From assembly GCF_041927875.1 (NCBI RefSeq), contig NZ_JBHFHN010000012.1: 64,000 bases of DNA; one strand, 5' to 3'. Under the pieces are notes generated by a model. That model saw only the letters and a list, made by a program, of their open reading frames with translations. It made no database searches and had not been told where the DNA came from. Positions within the stretch are counted from its first letter, which is position 1. Each line of letters starts with the position of its first letter. Positions 8,637 to 16,853 of the stretch are shown here, piece by piece. The position numbers and the translations under genes were made by a program. The stretch is from Paracoccus sp041927875 (GTDB lineage Bacteria; Pseudomonadota; Alphaproteobacteria; Rhodobacterales; Rhodobacteraceae).

Positions 8637-9248
8637 ATGAGCGATCCACGTTCCAGCCTGAACCGCCGCGCCTTCCTGGGCACGGCGACCGCGCTTGGTG
8701 CCCTGGCGGCCTTGCCCGCCCGCGCGCAAGAAGCCGTCGGCACCCCCGATGCCGGTCAGGTTCAGTATGACCCGGAAACCAACCCGCGCCACAACATTTC
8801 CAGCTTTACCATGCAGGATTGGCGCCCGTATTTCACCACGCTGACCAATGGCGCGATCCTGGTCGATATCACCTCGCGCGCGCTGCATTACTGGTCCGAG
8901 GATGAATCGGTCTACAAGCTGTTCCCGACCTCGGTTCCGGTCAGCCCCGACCTGACCCGCCGTGGCCGCACCGAGATCATCAAGAAGGTCGAAGGCCCGA
9001 CCTGGGCGCCGACCCCGGCGATGAAACAGCGCAACCCGGAATGGCCCGATTTCGTGCCCGCCGGTCCCGACAACCCGCTGGGCACCCATGCCTTGTGGCT
9101 GAGCTGGCAGTATTACCGCATCCACGGCACCCACGACACGCGCAAGATCGGCCGCCGGTCGTCCAACGGCTGCATCGGGCTTTACAACGAACATATCGCC
9201 CAGATGTATCAGCTGACCAAGATCGGCACCCAGGTTCTGATCGTCTAG
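8637..9248 (+). CDS. Tat-exported L,D-transpeptidase
   Basis: A 203-residue protein with a twin-arginine signal (NRRAFLG at 9-15, hydrophobic stretch, ALPARA cleavage region near 30), so it is predicted to be folded before export to the periplasm. The YkuD domain has YRIHGTHDTRKIGRRSSNGCIGL with catalytic H163 and C179 in the SxxGCI motif. This form resembles the ErfK/YbiS group that links peptidoglycan stems to each other or to outer-membrane proteins. ATG 8637 starts the Tat signal. The 231-bp gap before it is shared with the divergent CAP-domain gene. Confidence 0.9.
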   Translation: MSDPRSSLNRRAFLGTATALGALAALPARAQEAVGTPDAGQVQYDPETNPRHNISSFTMQDWRPYFTTLTNGAILVDITSRALHYWSEDESVYKLFPTSVPVSPDLTRRGRTEIIKKVEGPTWAPTPAMKQRNPEWPDFVPAGPDNPLGTHALWLSWQYYRIHGTHDTRKIGRRSSNGCIGLYNEHIAQMYQLTKIGTQVLIV

Positions 9249-9269
9249 ATCCACGATCACCGCGACAGC

Positions 9270-9300
9270 AAAGGGCGACCCCGCGGGGCCGCCCTTTTTT
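9270..9300. terminator. Rho-independent terminator
   Basis: Stem AAGGGCG(A)CCCC / GGGG(C)CGCCCTT followed by a T-run. It ends the Tat L,D-transpeptidase transcript and may also serve the convergent hemH transcript. Confidence 0.8.
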
Positions 9301-9321
9301 CTTGGCCGAAGTATCCTGGGG
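9296..9321 (+). repeat. Short extragenic motif, copy A
   Basis: TTCTTGGCCGAAGTATCC followed by a G-run, directly after the terminator T-run. It resembles 35043-35073 (minus strand) and, more weakly, 60413-60450. Confidence 0.4.
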
Positions 9322-9358
9322 GTGAAAGCGCTTGCGCCGAGGGGCAAAGCACCCTGCC

Positions 9359-10423
9359 TTAGCGCAGCCAGCCCGCCAGATTTTCCTGCACCACATCCAT
9401 CAGTGCCGCGATATGCGCATCGTCATCGTTCAGGCAGGGCACATAGGTGAACGCCTGACCGCCCGCATGTTCATAGCTTTCGCGGATCTCGCCGTTGATT
9501 TCCTCAAGCGTTTCAATGCAATCGGCGGCAAAGGCGGGCGAGATGACGGCGATGTGCTTGCGACCCTGCCTGGCCAGTTCTGCCACATGCTCGACCGTAT
9601 AGGGCCGCAGCCATTCCTCGCGCCCGAAGACCGACTGGAAGGTCGTGTGGATCGACCCTTCCGGCCAGCCCAGCCGTTCGCGCAACAGCCGCGTCGTCTT
9701 CTGGCACTGGCAGTGATAGGGGTCGCCCTCCATCAGATAGCGTTTGGGCATCCCGTGATAGCTGGCCACCAGCACCTCGGGGCGGCTGTCCAGCGTCGCA
9801 TAGACCCGCTCGACCGACTGCGCCAGGGCGTCGATATAGCTGGGCCGGTCGAAATATTCCGGCGCGATCCGCACCGCGGGCTGGCGCTTTTCGGCCATCA
9901 GCGCGCGGAACAACTGGTCATTGGCCGTGGCCGAGGTCGCCCCGGCATATTGCGGATAAAGCGGCAGGAACAGCAGGCGTTCCACCCCCTGATCCACCAT
10001 CTTGCGCACCACCGATTGCGTCGAGGGGTTGCCATAGCGCATGCAGAAATCCACCACGACATCCGCGCCATAGCGCGCCGCCACCGCATCGGCCAGCTTG
10101 GCGACCTGCTGCTTGGTGATCGTCATCAGCGGGCTTTCGTCGGCCTCGTTGTTCCAGATCAGCTTGTAGTTCGCGCCCGAGGTGAACGGCCGCTTGGTCA
10201 GAATGATGCCCTGCAAAAGCGGCTGCCATTTCCACGCGGGATAGTCGATGACGCGCTTGTCCGACAGGAACTCGTTCAGATAGCGGCGCATCGACCAGTA
10301 GTCATAGCCGTCCGGCGTGCCCAGATTGGCGATCAGCAACCCGACGCGGGCGCGCTTGACGGGCGGATGGTCGGCGGGGGCGTGGCTCAGGCGGCCCTCG
10401 CCGGGGCGGACGGTCTGGCTCAT
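9359..10423 (-). CDS. hemH: Ferrochelatase
   Basis: A 354-residue enzyme that inserts Fe2+ into protoporphyrin IX, the last step of haem synthesis. Family hallmarks are the N-terminal VGLLIANLGTPD, the YAGAT region, the SYHGMPKRY segment with the metal-handling His, and the ISPAFAADCIETLEEI motif with the conserved Glu pair near the C-terminus. The start at 10423 (MSQTVRPGEG) was chosen because upstream codons lack conservation and an AAGGACCAG-type SD lies before it. It follows the BioC-like methyltransferase gene by about 30 bp on the same strand, so cotranscription is likely. Confidence 0.95.
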   Translation of the reverse strand: MSQTVRPGEGRLSHAPADHPPVKRARVGLLIANLGTPDGYDYWSMRRYLNEFLSDKRVIDYPAWKWQPLLQGIILTKRPFTSGANYKLIWNNEADESPLMTITKQQVAKLADAVAARYGADVVVDFCMRYGNPSTQSVVRKMVDQGVERLLFLPLYPQYAGATSATANDQLFRALMAEKRQPAVRIAPEYFDRPSYIDALAQSVERVYATLDSRPEVLVASYHGMPKRYLMEGDPYHCQCQKTTRLLRERLGWPEGSIHTTFQSVFGREEWLRPYTVEHVAELARQGRKHIAVISPAFAADCIETLEEINGEIRESYEHAGGQAFTYVPCLNDDDAHIAALMDVVQENLAGWLR

Positions 10424-10451
10424 GTGCTGGTCCTTCTGGCTGTCTGTCGGG

Positions 10452-11324
10452 TCAGGGACACGCGGGCGGATCGCCGCCATCGCGGTCGCGGGCAAGGTCG
10501 TCAAGGATCGCGGCAAGCGAATGGCTGGCGCTGCCGGGGCGCATCGGCTGCTGCTGGCTGGGATCGGGCGCCCAGCCGGTCAGGAACACCAGATCGAAGG
10601 TGGCGGCAATGCGGCCATCGGCCTCGGGGAAGTTCGCGGCATAGATCGCGGCGGCCTGGGCGAACAGCGCCCGGCGCGTGGCGTGGCGGGGGCGGGCGGA
10701 CAGGGCGTTCGTCTCGCCCATGGCGCGCAGGTCGCGCGCCAGGTGGAACAGGTCACGATAGCTGACGCGCAGCGGCACGGAATCGGCGACCGGCAGCGCC
10801 AGCCCGGCGCGCTGCAGCAGGCCGCCCAGATCGCGGATCTCGCCCATTGGCAGCACGCGCGGCGACAGCCCGCCACGGGTGCCGACCTCGGCCTCGGCCA
10901 GGCTGGCGCGCAATTCATGCAGGCTGCGGCCGGCCGGGAACACGGCGATCAGCAGGCCATCGGGGCGCAGCGCCTGGCGGCATTGCACCAACTGCCCCAC
11001 CGGATCATCGGCCCAGTGCAGCGACATGGCATGAATGACCAGATCCTGCGCGCCGGGTTCCAGATCCAGAACCTGCGTGTCGGCCACGATGCGCGCCCCG
11101 GGAAAGGCTGCCTGCCAGGGTTCGGGGAAGGCGGCGACAATCGCGATCCGCGTAAAGGTTCTGTTAACCTCTGTCAGTCTTAATGCGATCTCATCGGCGG
11201 CGGCGTCATGCAGGAACAGCGCCGGGCCGATGCGGCGGGCGCGGGCGCGGGCGCGGTCCAGTGCGGCGCGGTCGGTCAGCGCGGGCGCCACGGGGCGCGG
11301 GGAAGGGGGCGGGCAGGTGTCCAT
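10452..11324 (-). CDS. SAM-dependent methyltransferase, BioC/NDUFAF5-like
   Basis: A 290-residue protein. The overall layout, with an N-terminal LDRARARARRIGPALFLHDAAADEI stretch broken here into RARARARRIGP and FLHDAA, a middle VIHAMSLHWADDP block and the RPDGLLIAVFPAG block, matches the BioC/NDUFAF5-like family common in Rhodobacterales. The glycine-rich SAM motif I is degenerate (near IAIVAAFPE), so activity may be altered. Start 11324 leaves only 31 bp to the divergent comF start. It sits directly upstream of hemH. The substrate is unknown; human NDUFAF5 hydroxylates an arginine of a complex I subunit. Confidence 0.75.
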   Translation of the reverse strand: MDTCPPPSPRPVAPALTDRAALDRARARARRIGPALFLHDAAADEIALRLTEVNRTFTRIAIVAAFPEPWQAAFPGARIVADTQVLDLEPGAQDLVIHAMSLHWADDPVGQLVQCRQALRPDGLLIAVFPAGRSLHELRASLAEAEVGTRGGLSPRVLPMGEIRDLGGLLQRAGLALPVADSVPLRVSYRDLFHLARDLRAMGETNALSARPRHATRRALFAQAAAIYAANFPEADGRIAATFDLVFLTGWAPDPSQQQPMRPGSASHSLAAILDDLARDRDGGDPPACP

Positions 11325-11355
11325 CGGCGGCGAACTTACGGCCAACCGGGCCGGG

Positions 11356-12108
11356 ATGAAAGCACCCATTCGGCGGCTGCTGATAGCGGGTCTGCGGGTC
11401 ATATTCCCGCCGCAATGCCTGGGCTGCGACACCGTTGTTCAGGATGACGGCGCGCTGTGCCCAACCTGCTGGCCGGACACGCCCTTCATCACCGGCATGG
11501 TCTGCGATGCCTGTGGCGTGGCGCTGCCCGGCGGCGGTGCGGATGCGGCGATTTGCGACGACTGCCAACTGACGCCGCGCCCCTGGCTGCGCGGTCGCGC
11601 GGCGCTGGATTATGGCGGCAAGGCGCGCGGGCTGGTGCTGGCGCTGAAACACGCCGATCGGCTGGATCTGGCGGGGCCGCTGGCCGGTTGGATGGCGCGG
11701 GCGGGCGCGCCGATCCTGACGCCGGGCATGATCGCCGTGCCGGTGCCGCTGTCGGCGCAGCGGATGCTGGCGCGGCGCGCCAATCAGGCGGCAGTGCTGG
11801 CGCTTGCCTTGGCGCGGCAGCCGCAGGCGCAGGCGGTCGGGCTGCGGGTGATCCCCGACGCGCTGCTGCGCACCCGCCACACCGGCAGTCAGGACGGGCT
11901 GACCCGCGATCAGCGCCTTCTGAACCTGCGGGGGGCCTTTGCGGTTCGACCCGCGCGACGGGCGGCGCTGTCGGGCCAGCCGGTGCTGCTGATCGATGAC
12001 GTCATGACCTCGGGCGCGACGCTGGCGGGCTGCGCGCAGGCCTGCCTTGAAGCAGGCTCCGGGCCGGTCTCGGTTCTGGTGCTGGCGCGCGTTGCGAAGG
12101 GCGGCTGA
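11356..12108 (+). CDS. comF: ComF family phosphoribosyltransferase-like protein
   Basis: A 250-residue protein with N-terminal zinc-ribbon cysteine pairs (C21/C24, C35/C38, C50/C53 and a last pair ending at C70). A phosphoribosyltransferase fold follows, with the PRPP-binding VLLIDDVMTSGATL near the C-terminus. ComF proteins are required for handling transforming DNA in naturally competent bacteria, but many hosts are not known to be competent. The ATG at 11356 is close after the divergent start at 11324, and no strong SD is visible. A promoter for the next gene overlaps its 3' end. Confidence 0.85.
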   Translation: MKAPIRRLLIAGLRVIFPPQCLGCDTVVQDDGALCPTCWPDTPFITGMVCDACGVALPGGGADAAICDDCQLTPRPWLRGRAALDYGGKARGLVLALKHADRLDLAGPLAGWMARAGAPILTPGMIAVPVPLSAQRMLARRANQAAVLALALARQPQAQAVGLRVIPDALLRTRHTGSQDGLTRDQRLLNLRGAFAVRPARRAALSGQPVLLIDDVMTSGATLAGCAQACLEAGSGPVSVLVLARVAKGG

Positions 12109-12119
12109 TCGGCTATAGT
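12092..12119 (+). promoter_or_regulatory. Predicted grxC promoter
   Basis: TTGCGA at 12092-12097, a 16-bp spacer and TATAGT at 12114-12119. It lies across the comF stop, placing the start about 20 nt before the grxC ATG. Confidence 0.5.
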
Positions 12120-12146
12120 CGGGTCCAACCCAAGGACCGGAACACC

Positions 12147-12407
12147 ATGACCGCCAAAGTCGAGATATACACCACCCGCACCTGCCCGTTTTGCCTCGCC
12201 GCCAAGGCGCTGCTGGATCGCAAGGGCGTGACCTATCACGAAACCGATGTCGGTGCCGACCCGTCGCAGCGCGCCGCGATGATGCAGCGCGCCGATGGCC
12301 GGCGCACCGTGCCGCAGATCTTCATCGACGGCAAAGGCATCGGCGGCAGCGATGATCTGCACGCGCTGGACCGCGCCGGCAAGCTGGATGCGATGCTGGG
12401 CCTGTGA
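12147..12407 (+). CDS. grxC: Glutaredoxin 3
   Basis: An 86-residue single-domain glutaredoxin with the dithiol active site CPFC (C13, C16), the cis-proline region TVPQIFI and the GGSDDLHAL glutathione-binding segment. It reduces disulfides and mixed glutathione disulfides in the cytosol using glutathione. The ATG is preceded by a purine-rich AAGGACCGGAACACC. Its stop overlaps the GTG start of the amidase as GTGA, so the two should be translationally coupled. Confidence 0.95.
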   Translation: MTAKVEIYTTRTCPFCLAAKALLDRKGVTYHETDVGADPSQRAAMMQRADGRRTVPQIFIDGKGIGGSDDLHALDRAGKLDAMLGL

Positions 12408-13246
12408 CCGTGCTGACCGCCGCTTTGGTGCAGCTTTCGGTGGGCGATGACCCGGCCGCGAACTTGCCTGTCACCCGCGATCTGATCCGTCAGGCGGCAG
12501 CGCAGGGCGCGGGCTTCGTGCTGACCCCGGAATGCACCAACCTGATCTCATCCGACCGTGCCCATCAGGCCGCTGTCCTGCGCCCCGAGGGGGAGGACGC
12601 CACCCTGGCCGCGCTGCGGGACGAGGCGCGGGCGGCGGGTATCTGGCTGCTGATCGGATCGCTGGCGCTGAAGGCCGAGGATGGCGACGGCCGTTTCGCC
12701 AATCGCAGCCTGCTGATCGCGCCCGATGGCTCGGTCGCGGCGCGCTATGACAAGATCCACATGTTCGACGTCGATGTCTCGGAAACCGAGCGTTACCGCG
12801 AATCGGCGGCCTATCGCCCCGGCGACCGCGCGGTGCTGGCGCCGCAGCTGCTGGGCGGGCTGGGCATGACGATCTGTTACGACCTGCGCTTTCCGCATCT
12901 GTTCCGGGCTTTGGCGCAGGCCGGGGCGCAGGCGATCGCGGTGCCGGCGGCCTTCAACGACACCACCGGGGCGGCGCATTGGGAACCGCTGCTGCGCGCC
13001 CGTGCGATTGAAACCACCTGCTATGTGCTGGCCCCCGCGCAATGCGGCAGCCATGGCGATCACGACGGTCGCACCCGGCGCACGCATGGTCATTCGCTGG
13101 CGGTCAGCCCCTGGGGTGAGGTGCTGGCCGATGGCGGCAGCGAACCCGGCGTCACCCTGGTCACGCTGGACCCGGCCGAGGTGGCGCGGGCGCGCGGGCG
13201 GGTGCCCTCACTGACGCATGACCGACCCTTTCAGGCCCCCCGATGA
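12404..13246 (+). CDS. Nitrilase-family carbon-nitrogen hydrolase
   Basis: A 280-residue protein with the Glu-Lys-Cys triad of the nitrilase superfamily: E43 in TPECTN, K117 in RYDKIHMFD and C158 in GMTICYDLRFP. The YDKIHMFDVDV context matches the Nit1/Nit2-like group, which in several organisms removes deaminated glutathione. Its pairing with glutaredoxin fits a glutathione-repair role, but that is inference. The start is GTG at 12404, overlapping the grxC stop. The downstream MarR start overlaps its stop as ATGA. Confidence 0.88.
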   Translation: MTVLTAALVQLSVGDDPAANLPVTRDLIRQAAAQGAGFVLTPECTNLISSDRAHQAAVLRPEGEDATLAALRDEARAAGIWLLIGSLALKAEDGDGRFANRSLLIAPDGSVAARYDKIHMFDVDVSETERYRESAAYRPGDRAVLAPQLLGGLGMTICYDLRFPHLFRALAQAGAQAIAVPAAFNDTTGAAHWEPLLRARAIETTCYVLAPAQCGSHGDHDGRTRRTHGHSLAVSPWGEVLADGGSEPGVTLVTLDPAEVARARGRVPSLTHDRPFQAPR

Positions 13247-13683
13247 ACGATCCGAAGGACGCCCTTGCCGCGGCGCTGTTCGCGGAAATCCTGACCGCCG
13301 AGCAGCTTGCGCGCCACCGCATTGGCCGGGTGCTGCCCAAGGGGATGGAGCTGTCGCATTTCTCGGTCCTGAACCACCTGGCCCATGTGAATGAGGAGCG
13401 CACCCCCGCCCAACTGGCCGCCGCCTTTCACGTCACGCGCGGGGCGATGACCAACACGATTTCCAAGCTGGTCTGGGCCGGGCATGTGCATATCCGCCCC
13501 GACTGGGACGATGCGCGGCGCAAGTTCGTGGCGATCAGTCCGGCGGGGCGGGCGGCGCGGGATGCGGCACTGGCGGCCTTCATGCCGATCATCGCCGATG
13601 TCGTGCGCGCCATCGGCGCCGACAAGGTGCGCGCCGCGCTGCCGGTGCTGCGCGAATTGCGCGCCCGGCTTGAGGCCGACTAG
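13243..13683 (+). CDS. MarR-family transcriptional regulator
   Basis: A 146-residue winged-helix protein. The HTH lies near TPAQLAAAFHVTRGAMTNTISKL and is followed by a wing (WAGHVHIRPDWDDARRKFVAISPAG broken here: HIRPDWDDARRKF) typical of MarR dimers. It is coupled to the nitrilase-family gene by ATGA. The ligand and targets are unknown; local control of the grxC-amidase operon is plausible. Its TAG stop shares the tetranucleotide CTAG with the stop of the convergent petR gene. Confidence 0.85.
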   Translation: MNDPKDALAAALFAEILTAEQLARHRIGRVLPKGMELSHFSVLNHLAHVNEERTPAQLAAAFHVTRGAMTNTISKLVWAGHVHIRPDWDDARRKFVAISPAGRAARDAALAAFMPIIADVVRAIGADKVRAALPVLRELRARLEAD

Positions 13684-14387
13684 TCCCCCTGAATCAGATA
13701 GCCCGCGCCGCGCACCGTTTGCAGAAAGCGGGGGTCGCGCGGGTCGGGTTCGATCTTGCGCCTTAGCCGCGTGACCTGCACGTCAATGGCGCGGTCGGCG
13801 GTGCCATCGGCATCGGGCCGGTCGCGGCCCAGTTCTGCGATCAGCTCGGCCCGGCTGACGACTTCGCCCAGGCGGGCGACGAGGATGCGCATGATCTGCG
13901 CCTCGGTCGCGGTCAGCCGCACCGGGTCATCGCCGCGCGACAGTTCGCCCTTTTCGCGGTCATAGCGCAGCGCACCCATGGTCAGGAACTTGGGCGCACT
14001 GGCCACCGGCTGCGGCGCGCGGCGCAGGATCGCGGCGATGCGCAGCAGCAATTCGCGCGGCTCGAACGGTTTGGACAGATAGTCGTCGGCCCCCGCCTCC
14101 AGCCCGGCGATGCGGTCGGTCGTCTCACCCCGCGCGGTCAACAGCAGGATCGGCAGCATCCGCGACTGGCGCAGATCGCGGGTCAGGCTGATGCCGTCCT
14201 CGCCCGGCATCATCACGTCCAGCACGATCAGATCGAAATCCAGCCCCGCCAGCAGCCGCCGCGCCTGCGCCGCATCGCGCGCCGACGTCACCAGATAACC
14301 GTTGCGCGTCAGGAACTTGCGCAACAGCGTGCGGATGCGTTCGTCGTCATCGACGATCAGCAGATGCGGATCGGCGGTGGCGGTCAT
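13680..14387 (-). CDS. petR: OmpR-family response regulator PetR
   Basis: A 235-residue regulator. The receiver domain has acidic residues near 13-15, phospho-acceptor D57 in IVLDVMMPG and K106 in YLSKPFEP. The C-terminal winged helix (about 130-235) ends in FLQTVRGAGYLI. The pairing with an upstream overlapping MarR-like gene matches petP-petR of Rhodobacter capsulatus, where the pair lies beside the cytochrome bc1 genes. Here petABC is not adjacent. No sensor kinase gene is adjacent either. It overlaps petP by 4 bp (ATGA on the minus strand). Confidence 0.85.
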   Translation of the reverse strand: MTATADPHLLIVDDDERIRTLLRKFLTRNGYLVTSARDAAQARRLLAGLDFDLIVLDVMMPGEDGISLTRDLRQSRMLPILLLTARGETTDRIAGLEAGADDYLSKPFEPRELLLRIAAILRRAPQPVASAPKFLTMGALRYDREKGELSRGDDPVRLTATEAQIMRILVARLGEVVSRAELIAELGRDRPDADGTADRAIDVQVTRLRRKIEPDPRDPRFLQTVRGAGYLIQGD

Positions 14388-14914
14388 GGTGCGCCATCCG
14401 CGCGGGTGCTGTTGAACTGGCGCATCAATTCGGGGTCCATCATCGCCTCAAGCACCTGGCGGAACCCGGCGACGGCCTGCGGGCCGGCCGTGCGATAGGC
14501 GGCGCGCATCCTTCCGCGCTGTGCCTCGGACAGACGGCGTTCCAGATCGGCGCCCCGTTCGGTCAGGTGCAGATGGCGTTCGCGCTTGTCGCGACGGCCT
14601 ACGCGGCTTTCGACCAGCCCGTCCTCGATCAGGGTGCGCAGCACGCGGTTCAGCGATTGCTTGGTCACGCCCAGAACGGTTAGCAGGGTGCTGACCGTCA
14701 GCCCCGGCTGGCGGTTGATGAAATGGATCGCGCGGTGATGGGCGCGGCCATATTCCAGTTCCGCCAGGATGCGGTCGGGGTCGGCGGTGAAGCCGCGATA
14801 GGCAAAGAACATCGCCTCGATCCCCTTGCGCAGCTGTTCGTCGGTCAGGAACAGCAGGCTTTCCCCGCCGCCTGCCGCGCCCATCTGCGCCGCCATCGCC
14901 CGATCATCCGACAT
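14384..14914 (-). CDS. petP: MarR-like regulator PetP
   Basis: A 176-residue winged-helix protein with the recognition segment TVSTLLTVLGVTKQSLNRVLRTL (key residues T-K-Q-S-L-N-R) and a basic wing VGRRDKRERHLHLT. Position and overlap with petR support the PetP assignment. Start 14914 (MSDDRAMAAQ) is preferred over in-frame upstream codons that run into the ilvE promoter region. It diverges from ilvE with a 142-bp gap that is AT-richer than its surroundings. Confidence 0.82.
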   Translation of the reverse strand: MSDDRAMAAQMGAAGGGESLLFLTDEQLRKGIEAMFFAYRGFTADPDRILAELEYGRAHHRAIHFINRQPGLTVSTLLTVLGVTKQSLNRVLRTLIEDGLVESRVGRRDKRERHLHLTERGADLERRLSEAQRGRMRAAYRTAGPQAVAGFRQVLEAMMDPELMRQFNSTRADGAP

Positions 14915-15056
14915 CGCGTCCCCCGGTTTTCGCCATTTTAGGGCAGCCTTGTTGACTTTCCAAGAATCAATTGTTAGCCGTCCGATATTCGCGCGCAACA
15001 TTCTGTCAGATAACCGGACGTCGTGCGCAACATGTGAAAAGCAAGGGGAAGCTGAC

Positions 15057-15926
15057 ATGGCTGGTGCCTATGACGACCGCGACGGCAAGATCTGGATGGA
15101 TGGCAAGCTGGTAGACTGGCGCGGCGCGCAGGTTCACATCCTGACCCATGCCCTGCATTACGCCAGCTCCGTGTTCGAGGGTGAGCGCTGCTATAACGGC
15201 AAGATCTTCAAATCGCGGGAACATTCGGAACGCCTGCGCAAATCGGGTGAGCTGCTGGACATGCCGCTGCCCTATAGCGTCGATCAGATCGAGGCCGCGA
15301 AAGAGGCGGTGCTGAAGGCCAATGGCTTTACCGATGCCTATGTCCGCGCGGTCGCCTGGCGCGGCGCCGGTGAGGATATGGGCGTGTCCTCGTCGCGCAA
15401 CCCGATCCGGCTGGCGGTCGCCGCCTGGGAATGGGGCAACTATTATGGCGATGCCAAGATGAAGGGCGCAAAACTGGACGTCGCCAAATGGAAGCGTCCC
15501 TCGCCCGAGACGATCCCGACCGCCGCCAAGGCCGCCGGTCTTTACATGATCTGCACCATGTCCAAACACGCCGCCGAGGCCAAGGGCTGCTCGGACGCGC
15601 TGTTCATGGATTATCGCGGGCAGGTGGCCGAGGCGACCGGCGCCAACGTGTTCTTCGTCAAGGATGGCGAGGTTCACACCCCGATCCCGGATGCCATCCT
15701 GAACGGCATCACCCGCCAAACGGTGATCGGTATGCTGCGCGACAAGGGCATCACCGTGCATGAACGCCACATCATGCCCACCGAACTGGACGACTTCCAG
15801 CAGTGCTGGCTGACCGGCACCGCCGCCGAGGTTACCCCGGTTGCGCAGATCGGCGATTGGCGGTTCGAGGTCGGCGCGCTGACCCGCGACATCGCCCAGG
15901 ATTACGAAAAGCTGGTGCGCAGCTAA
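15057..15926 (+). CDS. ilvE: Branched-chain amino acid aminotransferase
   Basis: A 289-residue fold-type IV PLP enzyme that interconverts Leu, Ile and Val with their 2-oxo acids. The PLP lysine is K158 in TAAKAAGLY. The phosphate-binding region is EATGANVFFV and the later GITRQTVIGML. ATG 15057 is preceded by GCAAGGGGAAGCTGAC, a good SD, and the frame upstream is not conserved. It stands alone as a single gene ending in a strong terminator. Confidence 0.96.
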   Translation: MAGAYDDRDGKIWMDGKLVDWRGAQVHILTHALHYASSVFEGERCYNGKIFKSREHSERLRKSGELLDMPLPYSVDQIEAAKEAVLKANGFTDAYVRAVAWRGAGEDMGVSSSRNPIRLAVAAWEWGNYYGDAKMKGAKLDVAKWKRPSPETIPTAAKAAGLYMICTMSKHAAEAKGCSDALFMDYRGQVAEATGANVFFVKDGEVHTPIPDAILNGITRQTVIGMLRDKGITVHERHIMPTELDDFQQCWLTGTAAEVTPVAQIGDWRFEVGALTRDIAQDYEKLVRS

Positions 15927-15933
15927 GCGCGCG

Positions 15934-15966
15934 GCCGGGGCGGCCAGCCGCCGCCCCGGCGATTTT
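15934..15966 (+). terminator. Rho-independent terminator after ilvE
   Basis: A perfect 11-bp stem GCCGGGGCGGC / GCCGCCCCGGC with a 5-nt loop, followed by GATTTT. Confidence 0.8.
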
Positions 15967-16031
15967 CATCAAATCTTCATCCCGCCTTCGCAAATCCTTG
16001 TCGCAGCCGCGCCAGCCTGCCGGCAGCCGAC

Positions 16032-16853
16032 ATGCGAAAGGGCAGGGCCTTGCGACACCAGATCCGTCAGCCGCGATCCATCCACCGGACGCTGTTCCTG
16101 TCCGATCTGCATCTGGGTGCGCTTGGCTGCAAGGCCGACCGGTTGCTGGACTTTCTGACCGATAATCCTGCCGATCACTACCTGCTGGTGGGCGACGTGC
16201 TGGACCTGTGGCACCCGCTGCTGCCCTACTGGACAGCCGCCGATCAGGCTGTCATCGACCACCTGGCGGCGCGGCGCGCGGCGGGGGCGAAGATCACTTA
16301 TCTGACCGGCAATCACGATCCCGATCCGGCGGCGGCTCTGGCCACGCGCGGGCTTGCCGTGGCCACGTGTCGGCAGATCGTGCATTGCGCCGGCGATGGC
16401 CGCCGCTTTCTGGTGGTGCATGGCGATATCTGCGACGCGCGGTTCTTTCGCGCCCATGTCCTGACCCGCCTGGGCAGCCGCGTTGACCACCTGCTGCGCC
16501 GGATGGACCGGGCGCTGACGCGCCTGCGGCGCCGCTCCTCGCCCGAGGCGCGCAGCACGATCGAGGCCGCGCTTGCCTCGGTCAACATGCTGATGCACCG
16601 GGGCCGGGCGCATGAACGCCGGGTCATCGGACTGGCGCGCGACATGGGCCTTGATGGCGCGATCTGCGGGCATTTCCACATCGCCGGGCTGCATGACGAT
16701 CACGGCTTGACCTATGCCAATTGCGGCGATTGGGTGGATAGCCTGACCGCCATCGCCGAGGATGAGCGCGGCCAACTGTCGCTGCTGGCCGCCGATCCGC
16801 AGCCGGTCGCCCAAGGGCAGGGGGCGCGCCCCGACGCCCTGGCCCGCGCATGA
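16032..16853 (+). CDS. LpxH-like metallophosphoesterase
   Basis: A 273-residue calcineurin-type phosphoesterase with all metal-ligand motifs: SDLHLG (24-29), VGDVLDLW, GNHD, VVHGD and GHFH. This arrangement matches UDP-2,3-diacylglucosamine hydrolases and related phosphoesterases. Extra residues at the C-terminus are low complexity. It is coupled by ATGA to a GT21 glycosyltransferase, so a role in membrane-lipid metabolism is likely, but the substrate is not proven. No strong SD precedes ATG 16032, so the true start could be slightly different. Confidence 0.82.
   Translation: MRKGRALRHQIRQPRSIHRTLFLSDLHLGALGCKADRLLDFLTDNPADHYLLVGDVLDLWHPLLPYWTAADQAVIDHLAARRAAGAKITYLTGNHDPDPAAALATRGLAVATCRQIVHCAGDGRRFLVVHGDICDARFFRAHVLTRLGSRVDHLLRRMDRALTRLRRRSSPEARSTIEAALASVNMLMHRGRAHERRVIGLARDMGLDGAICGHFHIAGLHDDHGLTYANCGDWVDSLTAIAEDERGQLSLLAADPQPVAQGQGARPDALARA

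Noticed and set aside
7890..9347. A 485-residue protein on the minus strand ending in the CAP domain
   Set aside because: Only the last 171 residues form a lipoprotein with a signal peptide; the upstream part is the antisense of an L,D-transpeptidase.
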